DNA of 46,157 bases from Apostichopus parvimensis (Eukaryota > Echinodermata > Holothuroidea > Aspidochirotida > Stichopodidae): NCBI GenBank assembly GCA_000934455.1, contig KN885461.1:1-46157 (forward strand), in the 5' to 3' direction. Below are positions 1 through 13,500 of the stretch, in pieces. The notes below the pieces were generated by a model. The model searched no databases and was not told where the DNA came from. It saw nothing but the letters and a program-made list of their open reading frames with translations. Every line of letters begins with the position of its first letter. Position 1 is the first letter of the stretch. The translations under genes and the position numbers were made by a program.

Positions 1-1475
1 CCTCAAATTCCCTTTGACCTCCACCAATTACAATACCTACCAATATGAAAGTCATCCTCCATGTACTTTTGAGTACATCAAATATTGTTTGTGCATGCCA
101 AAACACCACACATACACAAAGTTGTATTTCTATTGTATTAACGACACACAACCCATGATATTTCCCCTTTATTCTATTTGCACACAGGGTTACTAGAAAT
201 ATGTGCAAACATGATATGTGAATCTGCCTTATTGAGTACAAGTACCCTATTCATTTTGTCAAATGTATTTGAGGTCAAAAGAGGTGAAAATCTGAAAACT
301 TTTAAACAAGATAATTCCTAAAGTACATTACGATCTTCCCTGCCTATAGCAAATCCCACCCAAGTCCCAAGGTTTTGGTCAAAAATGGAGATTGAATATC
401 TACCTGAGTAGGTAGTGCTAGCCATACTGAATGCTCTTCTGCACAAATTCATGAATAAACACACAGTGTACTATTTCAGTGGTCGAGCCAAAGTTGTCTA
501 CCACACAGGAAAGTAGTGCTGGCCAATAGAGCACTTGTATTTACAATCATATGGTGGCTGGTCAATTAATTAGATGCACCCAAGGAAAAATCCTAATGGC
601 AGTATTTGGGGTAGTTTATGCTATCAAGTAATAATTATCAATGCTTCAGTGAATTGAGGAGGTTTTTTTTCCAATGGCAGGCTTGACGTCATGTACATAT
701 TTGTTGAACTTCATATTTGGTATGTAGATCCAGCTTGGTGAGTGAAAGATTGCTGTTTGAATGTTAGAGGTCGTAGGTTACATGAGGTTTGCAGGTCTCA
801 ACGCCAGAAAACATTGAAAACGTCAGAAAAACATGAGAACTAAAAATTAAAGCTACAATTAATCACTTTCAGTTCAGTGTAGATTTGTGAAGGGCTCTAT
901 AAAATATGTCTTCGACAATACATACAGTCATCCAGGAAATGAAATCTGCTACAAAGAGATGATACCCTCAATTGTATTGGGTGTTTTAAACCACACTCAA
1001 GTGGCCATTATCAGTTTCACACTCTGGCCATCATGGGGTCAACAGGTTATTTCAAATGGTCTCACAAATTATCTTAAGGGATCAACAGGTTATATCAAAT
1101 GGTCTCAAATTGGCCTTATTCTCTGTGATTTATACTAGATAACTTTGACTTTGGCAGTATGTTGTGAAAATATTTCACAGTGTGTAAATGATGTGATGCA
1201 ACTCTCATTCTTTAATAGCAATGGTTAAAGGAATGGTTGGTGTTAGAGCTGATTTGCTAGCTCAAAAATTGGTAAAAGAAAATGTCCATTGCTCATACAT
1301 CTATCTTTCTATATTTTACATTTTGGAATAAAAATTCTATATTGTAAAATCCTTACCAGTGGATTGAATGGCTGATGCCCACAAGAGAGTACTACTGATA
1401 ATAGCTGGAAATCTCTGATCTCTTCTGGATCTCACTTAATTTTTGGACAAATTTCACTTCACTTGCTCTACATAG
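1..1475. other. 5' flank, 5' UTR or first-intron sequence
   Basis: No credible coding exon. It holds a fragment of the AGGTCA-type tandem repeat (about 200-320), a 368-bp dispersed repeat (327-694), and a short direct repeat (about 1037-1066 and 1081-1110) sharing CAACAGGTTAT and TCAAATGGTCTCA. A pyrimidine-rich stretch ending in CATAG at 1475 looks like a splice acceptor, so an upstream non-coding exon is likely. I see no clear TATA box or promoter. Confidence 0.5.
327..694 (+). repeat. 368-bp dispersed repeat, copy A
   Basis: Matches 8747-9114 along its length with scattered substitutions and small indels. Shared stretches include GAGATTGAATATCTACC, GCTAGCCATACTGAATGCTC, GAAAGTAGTGCTGGCCA and GTGGCTGGTCAATTAATTAG. 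No coding potential or clear terminal inverted repeats seen; probably a non-autonomous transposable element. Both copies lie in the same orientation. Confidence 0.85.
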
Positions 1476-1486
1476 GTCAGATAGTT

Positions 1487-1511
1487 ATGGAGGATATTGA
1501 TCAATTTACAA
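1487..1511 (+). CDS. HELZ2: Exon 1 (putative): start codon
   Basis: The ATG at 1487 has a favourable context (G at -3 and G at +4) and opens MEDIDQFT before a weak donor (CAA|GTAATC). A good acceptor with a pyrimidine-rich tract ends at 1475, so the start would lie in the second transcribed exon. A 70-base intron then joins in phase 1 to the next exon, adding Ile. In-phase joining would occur one time in three by chance, and the donor is weak. The true first coding exon may lie further upstream, even outside the window. Confidence 0.35.
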
Positions 1512-4500
1512 GTAATCACAACGCCAACTAGCTTTCTGGTTAGTATGTTAATGACCTTCACATATTTCTTAGTTTTGACAGTAGGGATTGATGCCACAAT
1601 AGCAGCTCGCAATGTACAGCAAAGATGCTCACAACAGTTGGAATTTTTAAAGCAGAAGATTTGGCAGGAATCATCAGAGTATCAAGACCATCTCAGTGAA
1701 CTTGCGATTTTGTTCATAAAACTGTATAATGGTGATCTTGTTGAGATAACCGATGATCAATTTCAACTCCATCTCACAATATCCTCGCTTGATTACCTCC
1801 ATGAACTTCAAATAGATGTTCGGAATGGAGAGCTTGCAGGAGTACTGCAAGAAATCTTTTTTGATGTCATGTGTGTAGAGGACGAATCGACCTCACTGCA
1901 GTTTAAAATTTCACTTGATGAACAGTCTGTTACTGCCTTGGAAAGTTATTTCAAAGGTAAATGTTACATGTTTACCCCTTGCAAAGTTTTCAATAACTAG
2001 GTATAATTTCAAAAGTACCAAGCAAACATTCCAACAACATATATACAGATATAATGGTCCTCATCTGTGCTTTCCATGCTTGGTTACTAATATATATATA
2101 TTCCCTTTAATCTTCATTCTTATTACTCCCAAACCCACTTTGGCTGACATTACAAAGGGTACCCACTTCAATTGGATTAATGGGTTGTTTTCTCAAAACA
2201 CCTTCAAACAACACCATGTAGAGTAAGAAACAAGGTAATGAAACCATGGCAGCACCAAGGAGGAGGGGGACATGGGGAGAGGTAATTTTGTCTCCCAATG
2301 ATGGTGCTTTTCACACTCAGCCCCCCTCTCCCATGCACCTGGGATAGCACCCGTAAAGCAAACTGAAAGCCCCTTTGCCAGTGATTTGCACTTAATTAGC
2401 TACTTTTGAAATTTCGAATTAGATCATTTTGTTACTGGCACGCTTTTACTTTGTACAACATTGCAATTTATATTTGTTTTCCACCTTCAGGAACATCGCA
2501 ATTATATTCTTTACTGATGACAACCTTTTTTCCTTTGATTGTATGATACCCATTGTGTGGGCTTCATTCCATATCAGCCAGAGAAATGTTAGTTCTACAA
2601 TGCTCTGTTTGCCATTTCATTACAGAGTTTTGAGATGTTGGAAGACATTCCTGTTGGAATGTTGATATTTTTCAATTTACTTTGATTTTTCTCGATATTT
2701 TTTTTTTAACATAGATACAAGGACCTCTGATTTCCAAGACAGCCCATTATTCTGTGACTATTGCAAAGTAGTTTTCCAGGAAGCAGAGCAACATACATAT
2801 CACATTCAGACAGCTGGTCACAAAGAGAAAATAGTCGTCAAAGATGGTGACCGCCCTTGGAAGTATCGTGAACCGCTATCGACCATAACGAATGGAAAGT
2901 TCACGTATTGTCCATATTATTTGTAAGTTTTGTTGCCATATAATTTCGTTTTTTGATCATATAAAAATTTGAACCAGAGTGTCAAATACCAAGTCAATGG
3001 TTTAGCCCTTAAACTATGTCAGAAAGTCAAGAAGCTTTGTAATAGCCACCCCTTCAAGCGTTTCCTTCATAAGAAATCTGATTTTCTGATTGTACACCCT
3101 GAAAGGTATAGATTTAACAATTGTTTTGAAACCATGAGATAGCAATGGCATGTGTGCAAATGTGTATGTGTAATTGAGGCATTGGCTTGTTTCAAGTAAC
3201 TCAGAAACTAGATGGTAGGTGAACATCAAATGTGCATGTGGATGCACATTATTGAGTACAATAACTCTATTGTTTTAGCAAAGCTCATTTGAGATAAAAC
3301 AGGTCAAAGTCTGAAAACTTTTTAAACACTAAACCTCCAAAAATAACGCTTGGATATACTTCATACTTGGCATGAGAATCCACCTTATTGATTGCTGGCC
3401 CTATTGTTCCTGCAGAGACCAAAGTTTAAAGTAGGTACATAGAGGTCAAAGTCTGTAAACACATTGTAACCATTATAATTCCAAAAGCAAAGCTTTTATG
3501 AATTTCATAATGGGTACATTGATCCATCTGATTGAGTACAAGAAGATTTTTATTTCTGTGACCATCAATGTTAATTTTAGGTTACCATAGCTGGTGAAAG
3601 TCTGAAACAATTGAATCTTGTCAACTTCAAAAGCCAAACAGAAATGAACTTCATACGTGACGTGTAGATCCACCTTAATAACTGCAAGAACCCAACGTTA
3701 TATTGTGTTTGCAGCTGTCAAAATCGGAAAACTTGTAAATACAATCACAAAAGCAAAAACCCTTTTGTTTTACATATAGTTCAAAGGTTTTGAGGTCATT
3801 AGAGGTCAAAGTCTACCAATTTGAGAACAATTAATTCAAAATCAAAGCTTTGATGAACTTCACACTTGGTAGTGGATTTTATTATTGAGTGCATTTACCC
3901 TGTTGATTTTTTTTGTAGTGGTGAAAGGTCATTTGAGATCACCAGAGGTTTGTACATAGTGAGTAGATTTACCAATGTGAGTACCAGAACTCTATGGTTC
4001 TATTCTTGAAACATAAACAGTGTTACATCAATTGATCCCATACCTGGCAAGAAACCAAAAGGCCTGTTATATTTTGGTTAATGCAAAATTGTTCATGTAC
4101 TTTCTTTTATATGAAAATGTTCAGGTCAACTGGGAGCCTGTGTAAAAATGATCTTCAATGTCCATATGCCCACTCCAAAGCTGAGCTTGAAGAATGGCAG
4201 GAACGTCATGCCGCTCGTCTGAAAGTTATTAAGAATGTTGACAGACAACAACTTTGTTTGAAGAAGTCTACAAGATTCAATGTGAAGGTTAGTCTTAAGC
4301 TGTAGGGCACATTGATTAAAGAATGATATAGGCATCGGCTTAGTGTTGATAATGGCAATTTTTTAACAAAAATTAAAAAAGGAAAAGCTAAGTGGTAGTG
4401 TAATGGTTGTTTTCTTTTCCCCTTTTCAAGTTATCCACCTTTAAGGTGTGCAAATTGTTTGGCAAAGATTTTCATTTTTAGGCTTGAAAATTACTTATAT

Positions 4501-7500
4501 CAGCTCCTCAGTTCAGACCTAACTTTGAATTTTGTAAATTTGTAACTGCTGACAAAATTTAATTAGGACAGCATCCATTAGAATTAAATTCCATACCATA
4601 CATCATTTACAAGTACATAATGCATTGTCTTATCAGGCTGTGCTTTTTTTTCATTGAGCTTTGCCTTTCGATGAACTGACCAGCCGGTCTGTCAGCCAGA
4701 CTTACTTGACCAGCCACTTTATTTGGCTAGAATGAGATATGAACCAGTGACCACAGGATTAAAAGTTCTTTTCTCTCCCGGCTGCGGTATTCAGCTCTAC
4801 TTGGTAGTGATCTCTATATATATAACAAGCGTTATGCTTTTAGTTACATATGGCGTTTGATCTTAAGATGTGGGCTATAGGGACATTCGGCTAGAGCACT
4901 CTACTAGCCTACACTGTACATTACTCAATCTATAAGATGTGAGGATTCCCTCTGGTCATTGGCTCCACCAAATAATTCCCTTGGCACTTTTAAAAAATCA
5001 GAATCCCTGCCAAACAACCACTACTTTGCTTGGGGAGGAGGCTACTTCTTATTATATAATATTTGTTTCATGTGTACACATCAAGGGATTTCACAACACT
5101 GAAGGCTTGTAGATAAATGAAGAAGAGGTAAGAAGAGATCTCCATTTGCCTGCTGGTAGCATTTGCATTTATTGATGTAGGCCTACAGCTAATGTAGGTG
5201 AAATCTATAATAAACTTATTTTTCCCTTATCATTGACCCATATGCTCTCATATCAAAGAAACTTGCCAAATTATTTGTCAAATAATTTCCTTTTTTCTCA
5301 GTCAAAGTGGAAAGGCCTTATTGCAAAGTATAACGAAGAGAAAGCTAAGGAAGATGGATGTGTGGAGCAAGTTGGCAAAGTCAGCTTTTTGGAAAGTGAA
5401 GAACATAAAATTGCTCAAGGCAGCTGCAATGTTCTAATTTATATTGGTGAATATGAGGATGAGTATGTAGCAGTGAAGGAGCTGCCCAAACATTCTGTTC
5501 AGAAAGAGAGAGAGCTGTACGAGAAGATGAAGGACAGAGATCTGAATAATGTCTTAAAGATATCCTGCATTGAGGAATATAGACGTTATTGCTATGTGGT
5601 CACTCCACTGTGTGAGCATGACCTGACCTACCTCATCGAAAATCCCGATAGCTCATCGCTTTCACAGCCCCAACAGATCAAGCTTTGTCTGGACATCCTC
5701 AATGGCTTGAAGGGCTTACACGATTTAGATATTATTCATCGTGACTTGAAGCCAAGCAATGTCTTGATAAGTAAGGGATTTTTATTACACATGGTGGTCT
5801 TTTCCTGCATGCTTCACTGATGTAGATAGAGAGTGCTTTGTGTGTGTTGGTGGGGGGGGGGGGGAGTTTGGGAGCTTGGTTAAGTTGGGTGAACCCTTTG
5901 CTTTCTATAAGGCTTAATAATTCAATGACATGGAAACTTTGACCATGAAATGTCAAATGTGCTGTTTGATATTAAAATCCCATAAATGGCAAACCATTTC
6001 AAGTCATGAAGGAATTGAAGTCAAATTAACATTTGCTTGTTGTATGAGGTGTAAGTGGACCTATAAGACAGTTTCTATGAGAGGAAATGTTGAAGTTTGA
6101 ACCAAACCACTTGTTGTGTGAAATCTTCATTCCATACAGAGTACTTCTACTTTGACAAACCACAACTTAAAGTTTGATATAATTGCCTTGAGGAACACAA
6201 TGTGTAATTTGTTTTCATATTTTGAATTTGTAAGATTGTTCAACCATTCTCTTCTTATCATGATTAAACATTGAATAGTTCCACAGTCATGTAGTTAACT
6301 TGGCATTCCACATTGAATCAAGTTTTGGTGAAATCATATATTTGGCATGATAGCAAGCATTCATATTTTAATTGCAGTTAAGTTGGTCATTGCTTCAAGT
6401 TGAGTCCTGCAGCTTTACCAATTCACACATTTGTAAAATGATTGGGTATTGTCAACCTGAAATGCTGGTATCGCCATTTTAATGAATTGTCCCATTCTCA
6501 TATTATAAAAGTGTGATAAATAATGCCATGTGGTAAAATATTATGTTGGAATGTGATTTACAAAGTTGATTCCAATCCATCTATGAGCAATTAAATTTTT
6601 AAATACTTTTCATCGATCACTCTTTTGTGGCGTGGCTTCTGCCACCCACCCACCTCCCCCTTCTCCCATCCCCACACCATGCTAACGGAAAGGTTACTTG
6701 TAGCCTACTTATATCACAACTTCATAAGAGAAATCTTTGAGGATGCAGTTTTCTTGATTTAAATTGCTGTCTTTGCAATATATTACAGGCCAAGGAAAAG
6801 CATTATTGGGAGACTTTGGCATAAGCAGGAACTTGTCAGGGCAAACTACACTCATCACAAACCTTATGGGAACTCAGTGCTGGTTGGCCTCTGAATGTTG
6901 TGATGCAGAAGGAGACACAGCTAATTACAAGAAGGCTTCAGATGTCCAAGTAAGACACCAAGTGAAATTTCCTTCACCATTTTTCTTGTATATTCTTTGT
7001 TTTTTCTTATAAAGATGATAGATAGTAAATTTCTCTATACTAAACCTTAACAGTGAAAATAAATCTGCAGACTTTCATGTGAAGAAAAACTGGTTTGGAC
7101 TCATCCAGAATGATGAGGTCAGCGTTTTATTGAAGAGTCAGCAACCATTGGCCACTCGGATTATAACTGTTAGAACTGTTAGCATATCGTTGAGCCAACT
7201 TTAAGTGAACAGACGTACACAATGAAATGAACAACGTTGAAAGTTATTACTTTGATTTGACGATTGTTGTTTATTGAACTTCTGTCTTGGTTTCAGTTCA
7301 AGAAATGAATCATTTGTGAATTACTAGTTTAATCAATAATATTGCATGAATATTTTGTACTGCAGTTTTGTGATTCTAAAATGAGCAAATTTATGAAGTG
7401 TTCAAACTTACATTCACAGTTATGTGTCCTCAGCGTGTATGATTATGATAACTTTGATTTTCACACCCCCACCCCCACCCTCCACTGTCTCATGCTATTT

Positions 7501-10500
7501 CACTGTTATCAAGACTAATGAAAGTAATTATGAAACTGATGGTTTGATTTCAGTACACCAGGCAAATTCAACACTTAATATGTTTTTGTGCTGGTCATTT
7601 TATTGGTCCAAACATATTACTTTCAGAACTTTATTTACAGCGGAACCTTTCTTGAGCTTCATACTTTTTGCAATTGACTCATCAGCTGATTACAAGTATG
7701 TTGGTGTAATTAAATTCATGGCTCAAAGGCTCAAATGACGAAAGAGAGACAAAAAATGCTACGATCTTATGAAATATATCTATTTACGTCCACACTTCAG
7801 GTTGCTGCCTTTCTGATGTACTACATTTTGTCCAAGGGTCATCATCCATTTGAAGCAACATTCCCTTACATGAAAAAACCAACAGATCTTCATATTAACC
7901 AAAAAAATGGAAAGTTTATTCTTGATCACTTGGAAGATTTTCCAGAGAAGTGCAAGACATTACTCATCCAAATGTTGGACAAAAATCCTTATGGGAGACC
8001 CAAAATAGAAGACTGTCTTCAGCAAATGGAAGGTAAAATACCTGTATGGAGGATGACTGTAGGAAGAGTTTTAGTGTTAATATGTTTATTGTCAGACAGT
8101 CAGACAATGTTACAAAAAGAAAGAAATACTTTGACTGCCAGGACGAGTTCATATACATGTTACAAGCTCAGTAATATAAAAGGCAATACTGAGCATTATA
8201 AGAATAAGATGGCTTCCAGGAAGTCTTTGAACATTCATTTGCATATATAGGCTAAAGAGTTGCAGAACATATAAAAAAAAAGGGGCCTAGATGTTGAATC
8301 TTAACCTGCACTCGTTTTTTTTTTATTAGCTGGACCATGACATGAACATAGAATGTCTGCCTGCAGACACTGTGTAAAGTGTGAGTAAGTGTACATGATT
8401 TGCATTCTGACTGAGGACTTGAACAAAGGTATTCCAAGTCCTCTTATGCCATTTCAAAGAATCACATCCTCAGAAGAATTCAATTGTTCAGTGGTATTGT
8501 TAAGGTAAGGGTTTGTGGATTTGAACAATGGAAAAAACAATGGGGTCCTCAGTCTGAAACACACCTGTGTGTATATTTGTTTGTATATATACATGTATAT
8601 ACTTTGAAATGGCAATGAATTGTGAATTTAGAATAAGAAAAGTAAAATGAAAAGAAATAGATATTTTAGTTATTGCATAGTCTCGTAACAAGTTGAAACC
8701 TTCAGGTGTTTTGATCAGTGCATGAGACAGTATGATAATTACTTCCTTACGATCTTTCCTGCCTCTAGCATATACCACCAAGTCCCCATTTTTTTGCAAA
8801 AAAACAGGGGAGATTGAATATCTACCAAAGTTCTTTATGCTAGCCATACTGAATGCTCCTCTGCACAAATTCATGATTAAACTATCATACTATATCAGTG
8901 GTCAAGCCATATCTGTCTTCATATAGGAAAGTAGTGCTGGCCATTAGATCACTTGTATTTACAATCATACGGTGGCTGGTCAATTAATTAGGTGCGCTCA
9001 AGGATGAATCCTAATGGCAGTACTTGGGGTAGTTTATGCTGTCAAGTAACAATTATTAATGCTCGAGTGAATTTGAGGAGGACTGTTTTCCTATAGGCAG
9101 GCTTGACCGTCATGTTTTTATTTTCTTTCAAATGCAGGTGTGACGGAAAAGTGTGCCACACGAAAACCGATCTTGGCAGAAGTGTCTAATGAACATGTAA
9201 GGATACAAAAAAAATAGCTGGCATGTTGTCACCGTGTTGGTTGCCTTGCCGAAAGTGAGGCAAAAGGAACCTATGACATTACGATATCACAACTGTTTGA
9301 GTGTGTGTGTATGTGATGCCCCATATAAACAAGGAATCACAAAAAGTGCAGCTCGGTTGAACATCATATTTGGTATATATAGATTTCGCTTGGTACACAC
9401 AAGAATGTTATTTGAAATTAGTAGTACTCAAAGGTCATTTGAGGTCAATAGAGGTCAAAGTCTGTAAACTTTGTAAAGAGAATATATTTCAAAAAGGGAA
9501 CTTGACAGTGTACATGATAGCTTGGTTTCATTTTTTACTCGGTATGTAGGTTAACCTTATTGAGTACAAGAACCTTGTGTGTAGTTGACCATAATTGTTC
9601 TCTAACACAATTTGTCTGTTGGCTTTCTGGTTTGAATTTATGTAACAATTATGCAGCTGCAAGGTGGTAAGCTATGGTAGAAAGGGTGGGATATATGAAG
9701 ACACATTCAGGGTTTTGCAACCTCATGAAGTGTCAAGTTAACATGACAAAGTGGCAATTCTCCTCAAATCCGAGAAACTTGTTTTGATCCGAATTACGAT
9801 TAATTGTAAAAGGAACACATATATGACTTTTTGTCCCTTAACAGATTAAAATGTCCTTGCCGGATGTGGAGATCCAGTGTGATGATAAATTGTCTGTGAT
9901 CATAACAAAGAAGGGACAATTAAAACATACTTGGACATTTCGAGTCAAGTGTAAAGGAGTGAGTTTTTAAAATACTTAAAATGGTACCTGCATGAACTCT
10001 TTATCTTTGTTAACTTTTAGATGCTGCACATATTGAGTATATAAACCTTATTGTATGTATTGTATGTATGTATTTTAGATCCTCCTGCAAGCAGGAACTC
10101 GCGAAGAAGCCATTTGGCTTAACAAAGCCTCAAGCTGACCGAAGTGAGTCTCTTAGATTCATATTTTAATGTCCATGATTATAAAATGTCAATTGTCAAC
10201 AACTCTGTAACTGGACGACATACATTAATCTTGGATAGATCAGTGTTAAGTTGAGGGCAAAGTTTTGAAACTCCCACTTGGTTTGCAGATGTCCCTGGAG
10301 TTTGAGTATAGAAATTTGACCTAAAAGTAAATATGATATCTCAGAAGTGGTACTTAGATCTATCCCATGTTAAAGATATATGTGAAGACTCATATTGAGT
10401 TGTTGAATTCAAATTTGCATTTATGTAAACTAGGTCAATGTTATTTTGAGCCCATCAGCAGTCAAAGTCTGCACACCTTGTTAAAGACAATTCCTCAGGC

Positions 10501-13500
10501 GAGACTTTACAGTGTCCCATATCTAATATGTAGATGGCTAGATTAACCATATCGCCTTTATTGGAGATCAAAGTTATTTGAGGTCATCATGCAGAGGTCA
10601 TAGTCTTCAAAATGAATGAAAACAAAATGTCAAAGAAGAAAAGATTAAGGTATCATTTATGTCCTGTATATGGATTTCTTGTAATGTCATGTTGGTGAAA
10701 GAACAATCTGTGGACACCTTGACAGCATGTTATCATGTGGAAGAAACCTTCAGCTAGCAGGTTAGTATAGGATGCACCAGATTATGTTATGAAACCTCTA
10801 TATGCATTTAAATTGCATTTCTGCTTTTATCTGGTATTGCTGTTACCTTCCAAGGGGACTTAACTTCAACACATACAGCTGGATCGTTCTCATCATTAAT
10901 CGGTACAACATTTATGTCTTTGACTGAAGCCTTGGAATTTGGATTAACATTCAGTAATATTACACCCTGTTTTTTCATCTAGTAAGGTCTTTGACTGTGT
11001 ATCCGTAGCATTGCTAGTCCAGTTTCGTTGAGTGTTAATGTATAAAGGAATACTTTCCAGGACTGCTCGCTCTACAAGATACAGTGAACCAAAAGTAACC
11101 ATTGTACAAGACTAAACAAAAACAACAAAAACATGTGTCTCTGCTATATAATTGAATCAAGTGGATCAAATGTAAAATGCAACTCAACTGCACATCAAAC
11201 TATTAAATTTGAGTGTTCATTGAACAAAGATTTGAAGTGATACTGTACGTTACATTAACAAAATTCTGTTTAGCTACTGTAAAGGTATGTTCAACATACC
11301 ATGAAAAGTGGCCTGTAGTATAGGTAGTACGAGGTATAGATAGGTGCATACAAAAGAGGTAATTATTTAAAAGGTTAATTCACTGACTGGTTTTCAAACT
11401 GTTTTTTTGACTTATAAGTTTTCACAATGCTTAAATTGTGTTTTTTGTTTTTTTCCAAACAACTTTATTATCAATAGCACTTTTACTTCAATGATGGTTT
11501 CATTCGTGTACTGTATATCATTTTTTTTCAGAAACAACTACAGAGAGTATCTTTCTGGCATAGCAGACATGAGCTATTCTACTTTCCTGTAAAGTCCTTG
11601 AAAGGAAAACAGCGATATCCTAGAGAGCTCCTTGCTGGAGAGTTGAAAAGAAATTCGGAGGGGTTTGTGTGTGTCACGGTGCAGTTCCATGTGAAAGGAG
11701 ACACGCAGTATAATCTATTCGATCAAGGAGTGATCTTTGACTTTGGAGAGTGGCCATGTCTCTGTCAACAGCTTCTGGTCAGCATTGACGCAAAGTCTCG
11801 AGGTGGCTCCCAGCACAAAGACGACTCCTGGGAGATCTTTCAGCTCATGCCATGTGACACCACTCTTGCTACCGATGAGTTTTCTGAGAACTTATTGAAA
11901 AGGTACCCATTGAAAACTTTGGAAGTCGATCTAATGGATAACCCATCACAAGAGAACTTTCAGGAGTATTTCAGAAGAATGACATGGGAAGAAGAAAAAG
12001 CCTGCAAGAAGGAAATGAAGAGGTACTTTTGCTTGAAGGCCTTTAATCAGAAACATCCATTAATTTTCCTGAAAACATTACAGATAATTTTTTACACCTC
12101 AATAACAATTTGTGTAATGTAGATTATTCATTTTTTATCATAATTTTGTTTTGGTAGCTGTTGTTTTTTGAAGAAGATAAACATCGATGGATATGGTCTA
12201 ATCTTGAATAATGTGAATTGAGAGATGCATGTCAAATGTGATATTGAGTATCCATTCCTTCTACTAACTCCCTTAGTTGTGCAATAAACAAGCTGTTTAG
12301 ACAGTCACTCGTTAAGAAATAATGCATTTACCCAAGGGCACATCTTCTCAGTCCGATAGTTCAAAGGATAAAGTTGAAGGTTTACAGTCTTGCTCCAGGC
12401 CCATGCTCCCTCACACATCTTTGCAAAACTAACTCCTGGTCATTGGTAACTTGTCACACCCATGTACATATGCTAGTGTACACAATTCAAACAATCCCTC
12501 CCGGGCACTACAGCGCACCACACCAACGTGTCCCCTGAGGGTCTTCCGATAGTGTGAAGCCACAAACCGGCGCAAAGCAACTATATTTACAAGTCACCTT
12601 ACAAGTCCCTATTTATACGTCTAGGTGAAGAGAAGCAATGGAAAGTTTGTGCTTTGCCAAAGGACACAATGTACAGTAATGATTTGGCCAGGACTCGAAC
12701 CTCCAATAAAAGACTTGGTGATTCCAGAGGTTTACAGTCACAGTGCTTTCTCTAAATCATGCTCAAAGTTTCTTTGACAAGAAGAAAGACATAACCCAGT
12801 TGGACTGGGTGGGTTCAAGCTGTGTACGTATAGAAGTTTGAGTCCAAATAACCCATTGAGGAGACACACAATGTGCTGGAAAAGCAGCCCTCTTTTTTGC
12901 GGAAACACATTCCCATCACAATGCATACATGTAATCACTTCTGTTCAAGCAGCAGTAATTATATGTAGATTGCTTATTTTGAACCTGATTCAATTAGAAG
13001 AATCAACTTAAAGGCATGTAGCTAGATTTAAATACAATAGCTGTGCACTGCATTTTGCGGGTAACTTTCACGCAATGAATGCAGAATTTCTCATCAATAT
13101 GTTTGACTGGACACTGATGGGTGGAAGCAGGGCCAGTAATTTTTTCACTGGCCTGCAATATTTTTGCTATCCCCAACATCATGGTCTTCCACATAAAATT
13201 TGTACTGTGAATTGTAAGCAAGGTTTATTGTCTTGATCTACTTTTTTTTAAAACTATGGAGGGGTGCAGGGATGCCAGAATTCCGGCAATAGCCGGAATT
13301 CCGGTTTCTTCCCGATATTGAAATTTGGTTCTGGCTCCACACGATCTTTCCGTCCCAGTTGAAACAGGCATGAGCTTTTTCCACGAATTTCTAACCATTA
13401 TCCTAACACACTGTAATATACGCAAATTGGAGCCTATACTGCAATTTTTTCCCTGGATTTTCATAAGGTCCTAACATTAACTTAGATAGTCTTTGGGACA

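Noticed and set aside
887..1138. Open frame upstream of the gene as a coding exon
   Set aside because: Contains an internal direct repeat, no recognisable domain and no convincing splice signals.
1497..1580. Hydrophobic N-terminal segment as a signal peptide or membrane anchor
   Set aside because: It lacks an ATG, coincides with a polypyrimidine tract ending in a CAG acceptor, and is a typical translated intron end.
5302..8250. Kinase as an independent gene nested between zinc-finger and helicase genes
   Set aside because: No start codon or promoter is evident at its 5' side. The exon 4/5 and 7/8/9 junctions are phase-compatible, and the total frame is exact. RNA evidence is still needed.
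8732..9467. Open frames after the kinase as a missing KEN domain
   Set aside because: They fall in the 368-bp dispersed repeat (also at 327-694) and in AGGTCA-type repeat, and show none of the KEN-domain sequence pattern.
10079..10138. Exon-like segment in intron 9 with acceptor ATTTTAG and donor GAA|GTGAGT
   Set aside because: In the phase required after exon 9 it hits a TGA before the donor, and direct joining of exon 9 to 11532 gives the family-conserved W-x-F-x-V...L-x-x-V sequence in frame. It would need a weaker alternative donor upstream to be open.
12023..12122. Extension of exon 10 into following sequence up to the TAG at 12120
   Set aside because: The donor at 12023 gives a phase-2 junction to 13752 that restores a family-like sequence; the extension is AT-rich and resembles intron.
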